Shown: piece after piece, positions 10,680 to 21,989 of the stretch | Numbering within the stretch: the first letter of the stretch is position 1 | Layout of the letters: every line of letters starts with the position of its first letter | Assembly: GCA_009823505.1 (NCBI GenBank) | Contig: VZQC01013876.1 | Coordinates: 191,898-255,897 of the forward strand | Direction of reading: 5' to 3' | From: Rhizomys pruinosus | Taxonomy: Eukaryota > Chordata > Mammalia > Rodentia > Spalacidae | Length of the DNA stretch: 64,000 bases | Notes under the pieces: generated by a model | What the model was told of the DNA's origin: nothing | The model's database searches: none | What the model saw: the letters and a program-made list of their open reading frames with translations, nothing else | Translations under genes and position numbers: made by a program

Positions 10680-11034
10680 AACAGTAGCTATAGTTGCCTG
10701 CATAAGACCCATATAAGATCAAGCCAGTCAACACTGTGGCATAGAGTGGGAAGCGGTTCATGAGCCCCCACCCTTAACTGAAGCTTCCAGGGGAGGGAGA
10801 GTCAGTTTTCTTTAAGGGTGGATGGCCTTATACCTTATGAGTATATGGGCAGCACAAATTGGAATTGATGGGCTATCAAAAAGACATAAAATTGGGGGAG
10901 TAGGGAGGTAGGGTGTTCTAAGAGGAGTTAAGAGGAAGAGCTGGGGGTGAAAACATGATCAAAATATATTGTATGAACTTCCCAAAGAATTAGTATAAAT
11001 ATAATTTTTTTATAAATATAATTTTTAAATAAAC
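10680..11034 (+). mobile_element. L1 3'UTR tail
   Basis: This matches the rodent Lx-type L1 tail: agggagagtcagttttcttt, then a purine-rich stretch, then gatcaaaatatattgtatga and an A-rich end. No ORF2 is attached. It is nested in the L1M that resumes at 11036. Confidence 0.8.
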
Positions 11035-11035
11035 A

Positions 11036-11130
11036 GAAAACTTTGCCCAAAGTGGATGTACCAGTTTGCATTCTACCCACAGTATGAGAGACATAGCTCT
11101 GTCACATCGTTATCAACAGTTGATATTGTC
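11036..11130 (-). mobile_element. Ancient L1M fragment, antisense, right part
   Basis: Continuation of 9640-10178: a block equivalent to tttgcattctacccacagta followed by tatgagagacatagctctgt, in the order expected for antisense L1. Confidence 0.75.
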
Positions 11131-11171
11131 AGCCCAAGCATAATTTTCTTCAAATAAATATTTTACTTTTA

Positions 11172-11378
11172 GGAGAGTGGATAAGAGGAAAAAATAATAG
11201 CGGGCTGGAGAAGAATGGAGGGAACTGGAGGGCAGGAAACAGTAGAGATGAGGAAGGAAAAGGAGAGGACGGGAATGGAGAAGATGGAAAAGGAGTGGAG
11301 AGGAAAGAAGGAGTGGGTAAGAAACTAAGGAGGAGAGGGGGGAGACAGAAAGGGAGGGGAAGAGAGGGAAAATGAAAA
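11172..11378 (+). repeat. 207-bp purine-rich (GA) tract
   Basis: The plus strand is very largely A and G over about 200 bp, with repeated aggagagg and ggaaaagg motifs but no fixed period. It is an irregular polypurine tract, not a simple microsatellite. Confidence 0.85.
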
Positions 11379-11419
11379 GCACAATCTCTAAGAAGTACAG
11401 TTACAAATACAGACTGTTC

Positions 11420-11545
11420 ATTTTTGAGGTACTCTCTTGTTATATATCCTAAATTGGCTTGGGACTCATATGTTGCCCAGGTTGGCCTCGAACTTGCAAT
11501 CTTGTGGTACCAGCTTCCTGAGTGCTGGCATTATACGTAAACATC
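11420..11545 (-). mobile_element. Old B1-like SINE, antisense
   Basis: Degenerate antisense B1 with tgttgcccaggttggcctcg and a decayed gctggcattata. Confidence 0.6.
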
Positions 11546-11630
11546 ATTACTTGCCATCCACCAGATGCTTTAGTATCTACTCCGATCTCTTACCAACTAG
11601 AGTGTATTGCCCTTCAAGAGAGAAATATGA

Positions 11631-11855
11631 GGGGCTGGAGAGATGGCTCAGCGGTTAAGAGCACCAACTGCTCTTGCAAAAGACCTGGGGTCAATTCCCA
11701 GCACCCACATGGTGGCTAAGAACTGTCTTTAACTCCAGTTCCAGGGGAATCTGACACCCTCTTTTGACCTCCGCGGCATTGCACGACATGGGTGCACCAA
11801 CCTACATGCAGACAGTACACTTATACACATAGAAATAATAAACAAAAAAATTTTA
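11631..11855 (+). mobile_element. B2 SINE with perfect target duplication
   Basis: Full B2 of the form without the internal duplication. The flanks aagagagaaatatga at 11616-11630 and 11856-11870 are identical, giving exact ends and suggesting a recent insertion. Confidence 0.97.
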
Positions 11856-12084
11856 AAGAGAGAAATATGAATCAGTATTCTTACTGTCATTAAAGGGTTG
11901 CTAAGAGCTGGATATTGCATGGAGTGTATTCTAGGGTGCTGGTAGCTTTCAAGTATAATTAGGACAGGAAAATAAATTCCTGGGAAGAATTATTTTCATG
12001 TTAGGAAGTGGCAATAATTTCAAAGTTCTTGTTAATGTTATGAAACTTGGCTCTTTGCTACTTTGGGAAAAACATTTTTATAAA

Positions 12085-12222
12085 ATATTCTTTAATCCCA
12101 GCACTTGGGAGGCAGAGGCAGGCAGATCTCTGTGAGTTCAAGGCCAGCCTGGTATACATAGCGAGCTCGAGGCCAGCTGGGACTAAAGGGAGACCCTGTC
12201 TCAAAAAGACCAAAAAAACTTC
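12085..12222 (+). mobile_element. B1 SINE, 5'-truncated
   Basis: Starts at ctttaatcccagcacttggg, so the first 20 or so bases of B1 are missing, and ends gaccctgtctcaaaaagacc. Confidence 0.88.
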
Positions 12223-12602
12223 TTGAGTTTTTGTGCATTTCATATAATAGATCATAATTAAATTTAGACCCTCTCCCCCATTCCCCCATACCCCTCTACC
12301 AGATTTCATGTGTTCTGTCTTATATGTTAAGTCTTATCTGGTCAAGGATTTGTACCCAGATGTCATTTGGTGCAAGTTCAGCCACTGGAGTTGAGTCGGC
12401 CTATTTAGAGTCACTTCCTTAAAGAAGTTGTAATCTACCTCACTCGGCAGCAAGCAGTTGCCCAAAGTTCCTCAGCTAAGGTTGGGGCTTCTGCCCATTT
12501 TTCTTGTCCTATGCTGAGTTTTCGTCTGAGTCAGCATGGGTCTTGTGCATCCTGTCACAATTACGGCAAGTTCACATGAGCAAGCTCCCAGTGGCCTGAA
12601 AG
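12223..12602 (-). mobile_element. L1 3'UTR, antisense, left part
   Basis: Antisense Lx-type L1 tail: atagatcataattaaattta, then accctctcccccattccccc, then ttcctcagctaaggttgggg. The same order of blocks recurs at 23567-24395 and 56940-57625. A B1 interrupts it. Confidence 0.8.
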
Positions 12603-12612
12603 GCTCTGATTT

Positions 12613-12708
<96 letters not shown>

Positions 12709-12864
12709 TTTTTTTTTCTTGGCTTTTCGAGACAGGGTTTCCCTGTAGCCCCAGCTATCCTGGAACTCACTTGTAGACAAGGCTGGCTTTGAGCTCACAA
12801 AGATCCGCCTGCCTCTGCCTCCCATGTGCTGGGATTAAAGGTGTGCACCACCACGACCAACTTG
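12603..12864 (-). mobile_element. B1 SINE, antisense, with expanded (AAAG)n tail
   Basis: Complete antisense B1 (about 12718-12864). Its 3' tail, at the left, is a (CTTT)n tract at 12610-12707 of about 24 units as read on the plus strand. Flanks ggctctgattt (from 12602 and 12865) are the target duplication, which shows that the microsatellite is the SINE tail. Confidence 0.93.
12610..12717. repeat. (CTTT)n microsatellite
   Basis: Perfect CTTT repeats followed by a short T run. Long and uninterrupted, so likely to vary in length between individuals. Confidence 0.97.
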
Positions 12865-12865
12865 G

Positions 12866-13310
12866 GCTCTGATTTCTTATGTTCACATATGAACCCTAGC
12901 TCTTGCAATCTTTCAGCCCCCTCTTCTGCAATGGTCCCTAAGCCATGGGTGGGTGAGGTTTAACATAGGAATCTTATCCAGGGATATGCACTCTGTAGTC
13001 ATTTATTCTTTACACCTTGGCCAGTTGTGGCTTTCTGTGTGCATCTTACTCTAATGCATGAGGAAGCTTCTCTGGTGAAGGTTGATGTATATATTCTCTC
13101 TGTCTCTTGTTCTGCTATGTTCCATGAGCCTTAGGTTTAGAGGTTCCACTGTAGATGTGTCACTTAGGGCTAGGCATCTCTCAGTGTGTGACCAGTTGTG
13201 GTTCTTTCTAATAGCCTCCATCTGTTGGAAAAAGAAGCCTCTTTGATGGGTGGTATACAGTAAGAAATTGACCTGGAAGCTTTCTCCCTGAACACTAGCT
13301 CTCACAAAAT
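12866..13310 (-). mobile_element. L1 3'UTR, antisense, right part
   Basis: Continuation after the B1: ccctcttctgcaatggtccc, tagatgtgtcacttagggct and accagttgtggttctttcta, all shared with 24000-24360 and 57340-57620. Confidence 0.8.
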
Positions 13311-13720
13311 TCTGGAGGAATATTTTTTATTTTATTGAAGTACAAAAATGGAGGATCTATCAATTTAATGATCAGCAAAGAGACAACAGACAGTAGCTAT
13401 GACAGATAGCATGGGGAGAGAAAGAAGAGGAGGGCATGCATTGTTAAACATCCCCTCTGTCCAGACAAGCACAAAGCCAATTTGGCAGATCAGAAAAGCA
13501 TAATGAACATTTTTGTAAGGTATGAGTTCCAGATCTAGTCTTCCTAGGGTAAAGTGCTGTCCTTCCGGGAATGATGGATTTGAATATAGAAAGCCAAAAA
13601 GGATCCTAAGGAATAAGGACAAATGTGAGTTTTGAAAAATCCACCAGAGATGACTATCCTTATGAATATTTGTTTAGTTTCCAAACTATTCTCTTTTGTG
13701 AGACAAAATTTAATGGTATT
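13311..13720. other. No recognisable element
   Basis: Unique-looking sequence. Nothing supported. Confidence 0.45.
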
Positions 13721-13721
13721 G

Positions 13722-13855
13722 TCTTTTTTTATTCAATTTTTATTGAACTTTTGCATATTTTATACATTTCTTAATCAAATTTAGACCCATTCCCCCTTCC
13801 ATACCCCCCCCCAGAGCTTGTGCATTCTGCCATACATGTCTTGGATCTTTTTCTC
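13722..13855 (-). mobile_element. L1 3' end fragment, antisense
   Basis: Short antisense L1 terminus: tttttattgaacttttgcat, then aatttagacccattccccct and a C-rich run, the complement of the G-rich polypurine tract. Confidence 0.7.
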
Positions 13856-14224
13856 AGTTAATGACATTGTCTTATTCCATTCCTCTAGCACTAGGTACAG
13901 AGTTCTCAATTATTTGAGAAATATTCATCAGCTTTAAACCTAGAGGAAAGAGAATAAGCAGTGTTCTTAGCCTTACTGTGGATTCATCAGACAGTGCCAT
14001 AAAGAGGAAATTGGTGGGATGACTGGGAAAGCTTACAAACTTGCATTTAAAGAAACATGTGGGTCAACACTTCTGCAACACCCTTGTAGCTGTTACTATC
14101 TCCTAATTAGGCCTCTCCCGTTTTGTCTTTATTATCCCTTTTTCCCCATAATATATCTTTAGCAATTGAATTTGAGCAATCTCATACATATGATACATAC
14201 AGAAAATATTAGCTCTTATGCACT

Positions 14225-14420
14225 CATTCATTTGATATATATTTTTTGAGCTCCTGATGTTAACCAGGTCCTATTCACAGGGCTAAGAGTACAGTGGCGA
14301 ATAAAACAACAAAAAAATTACCTTCATGCCAGCAGGGGGAGACAAACAATAAAACAAGAAATATGCCAATTACACAAAGTGTTAGAATGTAGTATATATG
14401 TAGAAGAAAATTAGAAAAAG
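14225..14420 (+). mobile_element. Ancient mammalian repeat fragment
   Basis: The order gagctcctgatgttaaccag, ctaagagtacagtggcgaat, aaaacaacaaaaaaattacc and gggggagacaaacaataaaa matches a common mammalian-wide repeat whose name I do not recall. A larger copy of the same kind lies at 55560-56480. Confidence 0.5.
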
Positions 14421-14460
14421 AGGAATGGAAAGTGTTGGGTTCGGGAAGGGAGTATCAATG

Positions 14461-14473
14461 AGATGATGATGAC

Positions 14474-14513
<40 letters not shown>

Positions 14514-14520
14514 GCGACGA
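14461..14520. repeat. (ATG)n microsatellite
   Basis: About seventeen ATG/GAT units with a few substitutions at each end. Confidence 0.97.
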
Positions 14521-14804
14521 CAATAATTATAACTATTATTACTGGTATCATTGAAAACAGAATTCATAAGAGTGACAAAGTGAGATTTATCTCACCCCTC
14601 CCTATACTTCCACTGCTATGACAACCCAAAACTGTTAAAAGGATTCCAGATGATCCATTTACCATCTGGAGGAGGGGTGAAATTGTAATACATTATGCTC
14701 AGTGCATCTAGTGACATCAGCATCATACCTCTTAGGAGCTGATGGATATCAAGTGATGGCCAGGAAGAATAATTATGATACCAACAATGCTGTAAAGTTT
14801 TAAA

Positions 14805-15030
14805 ACTATTTTTGATTATTTATTTGTACTTTATGAAGTGAATATTTCGCCTGCATGTATGTAAGTGCACCATGCACATGCGCTGCCTGCAGAGGCCAGA
14901 ATAGGGTGTCAGATCCCCTGGAACTGGAGCTATAGATGTTTGTCAGCCACCATATAGGTGCTAGAAACTGAACCTGGGTCCTCTGTAAGAGCAGCCTGTG
15001 CTCTTAACTGCTGAGCCATATCTCCAGCCC
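14805..15030 (-). mobile_element. B2 SINE, antisense
   Basis: Complete antisense B2, ending gccatatctccagccctg. The body shows the normal order of B2 blocks. Confidence 0.9.
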
Positions 15031-15481
15031 TGCTGCTGAATTGTTTTATTGATGTTCAATCCTGCCCTGAGTTACATAGTAGGCATGCTGACTGACAGCC
15101 TACTTTAATTCTTTTCATGTAAATGGCATATAGTTCCTAATGCCCAGAGTATTTTTCATAACATGGTTTTATTGCTGGCCTAGTATTTTGATGTGTGATG
15201 ATATCTAAACAACTCCATTATTTAAGAACATTTATGTACTTTCCAAAATTTCACTGTTATAGAACACTTCCACATATAACTTCAAATGCATCATTAAGAC
15301 AACTTGCAAAAGGGAGAACTCTGAATTCACAGGGATATATACAAATTATGCTCATATGCCATGCACAGTTTCACAAATTTTAACATAAATTACCAGTTAC
15401 TTGAGAAGTTTATTACACTGTTATAGTCTCATCAATGCTTATATTTTTCATTCTTTTTTAACTTCATTGTTTTATTCTTTG

Positions 15482-15600
15482 TTTTTTTTTTTGGAGACAC
15501 AGTCTCACTATATAGCCCAGGTTGCCCCTAAACTTGAGATCTTCCTGCCTCAGCCTTCAAAGTGCTGAGAATATAGGCATGTGCTACTTATTCCCTGTCC
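15482..15600 (-). mobile_element. Old B1-like SINE, antisense
   Basis: A T run, then ggagacacagtctcactata and cctgcctcagccttcaaagt. It is old and close to proto-B1. Confidence 0.65.
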
Positions 15601-15734
15601 TCAATTGTGCCAACCTTGATTATGAGGTTTATGGGGATTTGTATGACTCTTTTTGGAAATTGCCTGTTTTAATTGCCATATTCATTAATCCTTCATCAAT
15701 AAGAATTCTTCTAACATGAAAGTTCTTACTTTTT

Positions 15735-15842
15735 CTGTTTACGCAGGGTCCCTCAATGTATGTCAGGCTAGACTTGAACTCATGCTCTTCCTGCCTTGTC
15801 CTGAGGACTTGGATTACAGATGGCCACCATGTCCAGAGGGTC
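15735..15842 (-). mobile_element. Old B1-like SINE, antisense
   Basis: Degenerate B1 with cgcagggtccctcaatgtat and gattacagatggccaccatg. Confidence 0.6.
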
Positions 15843-15904
15843 ATAGCATTTTCTAACTTGTCCTATGTTGCAAATACTTTCCCAGTTTAAAAACATGTGC
15901 TTTG

Positions 15905-16134
15905 GGGCTGGAGAGATGGCTCAGCGGTTAAGAGCGCTGACTGCTCTTGCACAGGACCCGGGTTCTATTCCCAGCACTCACATGGTGGCTAAGAACCATC
16001 TTTAACTCCAGTTCCAGGGGAATCCGACACCCTCTTCTGACTTCTGCAGCATTGCACGACACGGGTGTACGAACCTACATGCAGACAGTACATTCATGCA
16101 CATAAAATAATAAATAAAATTAAAAAAATTAAAC
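15905..16134 (+). mobile_element. B2 SINE with target duplication
   Basis: Full B2 without the internal duplication, flanked by acatgtgctttg at 15893-15904 and 16135-16146. Confidence 0.96.
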
Positions 16135-16339
16135 ACATGTGCTTTGATTTTATTTGTAGCATTCTAAAGAGATATGTATTAATATTTAATTTTTTGTTTG
16201 TTTTTTAATTTTTTATTAATATTTAACTTTAAAGCTCTTAAATTGGTCAGTGTCTTTTCCCTGTTTTATTTATAAGAAGTGTATTGGCCAATGCTCTAAT
16301 TATGTAAATCCTTTCAAATTCTTTTAAGTTATTTTTTTT

Positions 16340-16456
16340 CATGTTCTCATTAGCTAGCGGGAAACTCACTATGTAGTCCAAGTTGGTCTGGAACTTGGGA
16401 TCCTTCTGCCTCAGCTTCTATGGTATGGAATTATAGGCATGTACCCCATGCTTTGC
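16340..16456 (-). mobile_element. Old B1-like SINE, antisense
   Basis: Contains aactcactatgtagtccaag and a decayed end. It adjoins an AT microsatellite. Confidence 0.6.
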
Positions 16457-16482
16457 ATATATATATATATATATATATATGA
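16457..16482. repeat. (AT)n microsatellite
   Basis: Thirteen AT units. Confidence 0.95.
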
Positions 16483-16489
16483 CTTAGGT

Positions 16490-17605
16490 ATATATATATT
16501 TTAACTAATACGAATATCTGGAATTTATTTTGCTTAGAGGTTGAAGTAGGGCTCTTTACTCTCCCTCAAATTTTCATCCAATAGTTCCAATACTGGGAAC
16601 ATTCACTTAATAATGTATTTTTTCTTATAAATGTAATGTTCCAAAAATATCATATACTAATGACTTGTAGGATCTGTATGAAGCTGCACAATATTAAGTC
16701 ACTATTTTAGGGGTCAAAAATAGAATGTTGGCAATTTTATGATGACTTACCCTAATATTAATATATCTTACAAGTATAAAATTCCTTTTTATTAAAGGAT
16801 GATATAAATGAAAAACTAAGCTCAATTACAAAAGAATTCGTGTGTGTAACCATGAAATTTCAGCAAGCAAGAATAAATGTTAGTATGAGATGAAGTCAGT
16901 GGGTGGAGTTGACTCAAACCTTTTTATTCCATAAAATAAAAGTAAATGTTGCACACTGTATTTTAAAAATACAATATTCTTCTCTCCCTGTGGACTGTTG
17001 GTCCACTTTACAACAGCTGAGCTGGCTGGCTGAGCAGAGCTCTCTCGGCAGTGTCTTTCCTGCTCTCTGTCTTATCCCTGCTGGCCTCGTTATTAAAAAT
17101 GTGTTACTGTCAGATATAAATGATGTTTCTCACTAAGTATGCTCAATAGCATTTTCTTTTCACTCTGTTTTTCTTCCAAATATAACAAGCCATTTTTGTC
17201 TTTGTGAAAAAAGATCACAAGCCTCTGTGACTACTCCCAAGCTTACAACATGATATGAGTGGCAGTTCAAGTGATTGATCCATAACCTTTGGGCACTCAG
17301 GCAATTATAAGTTGCCCATAAGCTTTGCTGTACCAGCAGAGCAAATAAAAATACTTGGGGATCTAATTCTGGGTCGGCTAAGCTCCCTTTTCATGATGTT
17401 ATATGGAATAAGAGTTTTTTTTATCTAAGACAAAAGTCTAGATAGAACAATGAAAATAATTTATGTTTTTCTATTTGATCACTATGAAACATAAGGATTA
17501 CCTCCACGCTCCTCTTTGCTCATGCCTTCAGTTTTTCCACATTCAACATTTGCTTCTAAGTCTTTTTACTGGTCTAAGAACAGGAGTTAAGACATGTAAG
17601 TTGCT
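16490..17605. other. Unique-looking 1.1 kb
   Basis: No repeat or exon recognised. Confidence 0.5.
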
Positions 17606-17608
17606 TGA

Positions 17609-17694
17609 GCTGGGGATATAGCTCAGTAGTAGAGCGCTTGGCTAGCACTCGTGAGGCCCAAGGTTTGATCCCCAAAAGCAGGGGAAAAAAAAAC
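17609..17694 (+). mobile_element. ID SINE
   Basis: Near-consensus ID element (BC1/tRNA-Ala derived): gctggggatatagctcagta through gatccccaaaagcagggg, then an A tail. The A and B boxes of the internal Pol III promoter are present, but the altered anticodon region and short length argue against a working tRNA gene. Confidence 0.93.
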
Positions 17695-17699
17695 CATGT

Positions 17700-18500
17700 T
17701 CCTGATCTTCAAAAAAAGATGAAAGTCAAAAATAGCCCTTGCAAAAGGGAAGGGAAGTTGCAATATTTCCATTCCCACAGCTCTAGGAGTTGTCAATGAT
17801 TTTATTTTCCCTAATGAGGCAATATCTCAATGCCCTCTTCTGTCAGAAGACAAATATTATGAAACAAAACTGTCATTTGTTTCAGAGCTCTGCTTTGTGC
17901 AAAGGCATATGTGTATGTGCTTGTAAGAAAAAAAGGGCAATTTCTCAGCCAGGATAGAATGAGCTGTAATAGACTGATTACTAAATGGTTTATCATAAAA
18001 TCTCAGTATTGGAAAAGAACATTAAAGGTCATATGGTTCAATCTCCTGTCTACAAATTTACACATTCAAAGCAGAAGGTTCAAGTTAACAAGTTTTAGAA
18101 GCTGCTAAACACTATCATTTCATAGTAAGACCTCTCATTTCCCAAAATGTTCTATGACACATATATTTTTCAAATTGATTGTCTTTTGAATTTCATGACA
18201 TCGAGAAAAATTGCAGGCATTCTGGACTGGGTTATAATGCTCTTAGGAAAATGATGCTCTTTTTTTCTAGAATGACTAGCTTACTTCCCTACTTGATTTT
18301 ACTGTTATTTGCTGGCTGGAGGAAAATAGCACTACTCATAATCTCCTGCAGTTGATTGTTACATTAATGACCCTTCATGCACCATACTACTCTACCCTAC
18401 TCCACAGACACTAGGCAGGGCATATGACTTCCTCTATCCAGTGGGTTACTAGAAAATTTGACATGAGCTGGTGGTGCATTAGGGACTCCCTTCTCTTTTG
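17700..18500. other. No recognisable element
   Basis: Unique-looking sequence. Confidence 0.5.
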
Positions 18501-18519
18501 CTGTTTTCTTTTATTGTTT

Positions 18520-18856
18520 TTTGCATATGTATGTGTGTATTCATGTATGGATGTTTGTCCAGGTGCGTGTGCATATATTTGCACATGCATGTGGAGGCTT
18601 GAGGATGATATCAGGTAACGTCTCTGTTTGCTCTCCACCTTATATATTGAGGCAGTGGCTCTCACTTGAACCCAGAGCTTGTCTTTTGGTTATTCTAGCT
18701 ACCCAGCTTCCTCTGGGGATGCCCGGTCTCTGTCTCCTGATTGCTAGGATTACATACTGGCCACACCTGGCATTTACATGGCTGCTGGAAACATGAACTC
18801 CATCCTCATACTTGCATAACAAGGGCTTTACCCATGGAATCATCTCCCCAGTCCCT
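18520..18856 (-). mobile_element. B4 SINE, antisense
   Basis: Nearly full-length diverged B4: catgtggaggcttgaggatg at the 3' side, a B1-like middle (ttgctaggattacatactgg) and an ID-like end (ggaatcatctccccagtccc). Confidence 0.7.
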
Positions 18857-18859
18857 GTT

Positions 18860-19330
18860 TTGCTGTTTTTTGTTTTTTTAATTATTTCACTTTTAGTTCC
18901 ATAAGATCATTTTGCTATAGATACGTGACTAAATCAAGATCAACTAACAGATATGTAAGCAAGGCCATTTTAGATTGTTCAATCCTAGGTGAACCACCAG
19001 ATGACTGAAGTTCCACAAAGACCATCAGAAAAACCACATAGATGAATCCCTTGTCCGTCTCCCTTCATCCTGTTCTCCTAGATAACGTCTAATCCTAACT
19101 ACAGCCAACTCTCATTTATTCTGCTTTAATATTAGAGAAGCTGAGCCTTGCTAGAAAAAAAATTACTCAACCCATCTGAGGACTCTAAATTTAAAATTGT
19201 GACAAAGCTCTACTAGACCCGCAGCACTCCTAGCTAATTCTATTATACTCCTCTTAGAAATTAATTTTCTATATTTTAGTCAAACATTTTATACTTCATT
19301 CTTTCCTTAATGTCCAACATTCCTTTTTTT
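18860..19330. other. No recognisable element
   Basis: Unique-looking sequence. Confidence 0.5.
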
Positions 19331-19342
19331 CCAGCAACAATG

Positions 19343-19495
19343 AAGTGGGACATGGTGGCACATGTCTTTAATCCCAGGACTGGGGAGGCAGAGGCAGGTG
19401 AATCTCTGTGAGATAGAGAGCAGCCTGGTTGACATAGTGAATTCCACGTCAGCTGGGGCTATAGAAAGCCCTTGTCTCAAACAACAACAGATCCC
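19343..19495 (+). mobile_element. B1 SINE with target duplication
   Basis: Diverged B1 flanked by ccagcaacaatg at 19331-19342 and 19496-19507. Confidence 0.92.
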
Positions 19496-19524
19496 CCAGC
19501 AACAATGGTTAAAATGGAAATACT

Positions 19525-19597
19525 GGGGAGGGCGAGGAGTGGATATAATGAAATACACTGGACTCATGTATTAAATTCTCAAAAAATAAAAGGAAAT
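19525..19597 (+). mobile_element. Short L1 3' terminus
   Basis: ggggagggcgaggagtggat followed by ttaaattctcaaaaaataaa is the end of an L1 3'UTR. Confidence 0.55.
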
Positions 19598-19815
19598 ATC
19601 CGTGAGTTTTGACAATTATATACACACATCTAAACACTCCTGTAGCCAAGATCTAGAACATTTTCATCATTTCAGAAGGTTCTTTCATTCCACTTTTGAA
19701 ACATGTTTTCATTTCTCTTGTGTAAATACCTGCAATGGAATAACTGAGTCAAAGGATAAGGACATTCGCCTAGAACTTACCACAAATTTGAGAGGTAGTA
19801 AATTTTGCCAGCACC
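19598..19815 (-). mobile_element. Ancient L1M fragment, antisense
   Basis: gtgagttttgacaattatat, agaacattttcatcatttca and ggaataactgagtcaaagga are diagnostic of antisense L1M DNA. Confidence 0.7.
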
Positions 19816-20155
19816 ACAGTAGAAACTATCATAGGGCATATGTCTGGCAGACACTGGCTTTTTGCTGGCTATTCCAAGTCTGTGCCACCTTCTTGGAATA
19901 TAGCCACAACTCCGAAACCAGGTCTGAGTCTCATCTCTGGCGTATGCAACCTCTGGAAGCTTTGTCCTTCCTTGGCTGCTCTCTTTCCTTGTAGAGATAG
20001 TGGCTTGTTCCCCTAGCTGATAGTTTTCTAGAACTGTTTCACCTCTCAGTGGTTAATTCACTGTTATTAATTAGTAATTATTCATATTAAAATTTCCCTG
20101 TTCATATCACTGATATGGCGCCATCTCTCACCTCAATCTAATTATCAACTCTCCC
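19816..20155. other. No recognisable element
   Basis: Unique-looking sequence; nothing supported. Confidence 0.4.
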
Positions 20156-20159
20156 ACTG

Positions 20160-20560
20160 AACCACAAGATGATGCTCTAAAAACAAAACGAAACAAAACA
20201 TGTAGACTCAAGCAGACAAAAGCCCAGCAGAGAATTATGGAAATGGGCAGCAGGCCACAATCTTAGCTGAAAAGCTCTTGGCAGCTGATTACTGCTGGGT
20301 GAGAAAAAGCTGATCTTATTTAAGCAAGGGACTCTAAATATGCCGGCTAGAAATCAGTGGATTAAATTGCACTGAGGGAGGTTTGGGGACACTAACTTGA
20401 CTCCATAGGTCTTAATACAAATGACAGAATGCATGAAATCTGGTGTGTGTGTGGGGGCTATGGGAGGGTGCCAATGGGGAGGGGGTATAAAGATGATTAA
20501 GAAGTTCTGTATGAAATACACAAAAATTCAATACAAATGTACAAAGGAACCCCAGAACAA
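20160..20560 (+). mobile_element. L1 3'UTR tail
   Basis: Shares the order agcccagcagagaattatgg, aaatgacagaatgcatgaaa, a G-rich stretch and ggtataaagatgattaagaa with the tails at 44345, 52230 and 54415. Confidence 0.75.
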
Positions 20561-20756
20561 ACAACAGACGGTAATAAGAAAAATGTTATGAAATGCCTGC
20601 TCCTTCTCTTTTCTGCTGTTACCAGTCAAGCCAAGCAGCCATGTTCTATTTCTACAAATGCAACAGCATCATACCAGGGTTTTCTAATTTTCCAATTGCT
20701 TTCTCCCTAGATGTCTACAATTCAATTTATTCTTTATATGAGAGGTACAGCAAATT

Positions 20757-20880
20757 CCTTTCTTGGGTATTTTTTGAGACAGTGTCTCCCTTTAGTCCCA
20801 GCTGGCCTGGAGCTCACAGAGCTCCGGCTGCCTCTGCCTCCTGAGTGCTGGGATTAAAGGTGTATGCCACCATGCCCAGC
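20757..20880 (-). mobile_element. B1 SINE, antisense, shortened
   Basis: Antisense B1 lacking about 20 bp of its middle (tggagctcacagagctccgg joins two B1 blocks). agcaaatt occurs on both sides (20749 and 20881). Confidence 0.88.
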
Positions 20881-20888
20881 AGCAAATT

Positions 20889-21310
20889 TTTAATATAAAT
20901 AATTTCACATTGTTATATGTTTAAAACCCTCCAATGGAAACTTGTAGTTTTCATTTAGAGATGCACAATCTATAGTGTCCCTCCCACTCAATCATACAAG
21001 CAGAATCTAGACAAATTGGAAATTAATGGTTTTGGTTGAGAACCAGTCAGAGAACTGAAATAGTAGAGTAACCATGTAATTGCAAATCTGAGAAAACTTA
21101 GGTCTGTTTGGGGAGTGTCAGAGCATGAGCATTTACTAATCTGAGGTAGATGCTGCTGGAGTCCATGTAAAGTGCAAAAAGGATTCAGCTCCTTTTTTTA
21201 ATGAGTTACTGGAGACCAAATATGAGCTAGTTTGAAGACTTTATCCGATTGCAGAATATGTTTTCTAAAAACCTCACTAAGAATTTACAGGGAAGATCAT
21301 ACAGAATTAT
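20889..21310. other. No recognisable element
   Basis: Unique-looking sequence. Confidence 0.5.
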
Positions 21311-21311
21311 G

Positions 21312-21368
21312 AGTATTATTATTATTATTATTGTTGTTGTTGTTGTTGTTATTATTGCTGTTGTTATT
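21312..21368. repeat. Compound (ATT)n(GTT)n microsatellite
   Basis: A run of ATT units passes into GTT units and back to ATT. Confidence 0.95.
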
Positions 21369-21746
21369 CCATTATTCTACTGGCTAAGGGAGGGGAACAT
21401 CAGTGACTGCTCATAGTCTGTTCCATCCATTTGGCATCCTCTACTTCCCCTGTATAACAAAAGCTTTCATTTGTATGGGGAAGAAAAACAAAATAGTGTC
21501 ACTCTACATCACTGGTGAAAGTTCACAGCAGCTGGGTAAGACAACAAACAAAAGAACCTCTGCCTCTGAAGGAGAGGCAAGAATACATGTTAAGCTAATT
21601 CTACAGAGGCAAGAGCATGTTTGAAAGCCATGGTCCCAAGACTCAGAGACGCAGCACCTTCCTAAGAGTAAGACTAAACTATCAGATGTTATTAGCTTTT
21701 GGCCATCACTGCAGTGTGTAAGCATCCAGTTAAAAGAGCAGAAGAG

Positions 21747-21985
21747 GGGCTGGAGAGATGACCCAGCAGTTAAGAGCACTGGATTTCGTGCAGAGGACCT
21801 AGGTTTGATTCTCAGTACCCACATGGTGGCTAGCGACCATCAGTATCTCTAGTTCCAGGTGATCTGATGCCCACTTCTGACTTCTGTGGGCATTGCACAA
21901 CACAGGTGCACCTACCTACATGCAGGCAATATACTCATACACATAAAACAAAAACGACAAATAAAAGATTAGACAAATTAAAAAA
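21747..21985 (+). mobile_element. B2 SINE
   Basis: Moderately diverged B2 from ggggctggagagatgaccca to an A-rich tail. Confidence 0.92.
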
Positions 21986-21989
21986 AAGA

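Noticed and set aside
12472..12825. 117-codon minus-strand frame rich in Lys/Glu/Arg
   Set aside because: It translates the (CTTT)n tract and adjoining B1; no gene structure.
14382..14567. Frame with a His run
   Set aside because: The run is the (ATG)n microsatellite read on the minus strand.
17609..17694. Possible tRNA gene
   Set aside because: tRNA-like A and B boxes belong to an ID SINE with an A tail; the fold and length do not suit a tRNA. B2 heads were rejected for the same reason.
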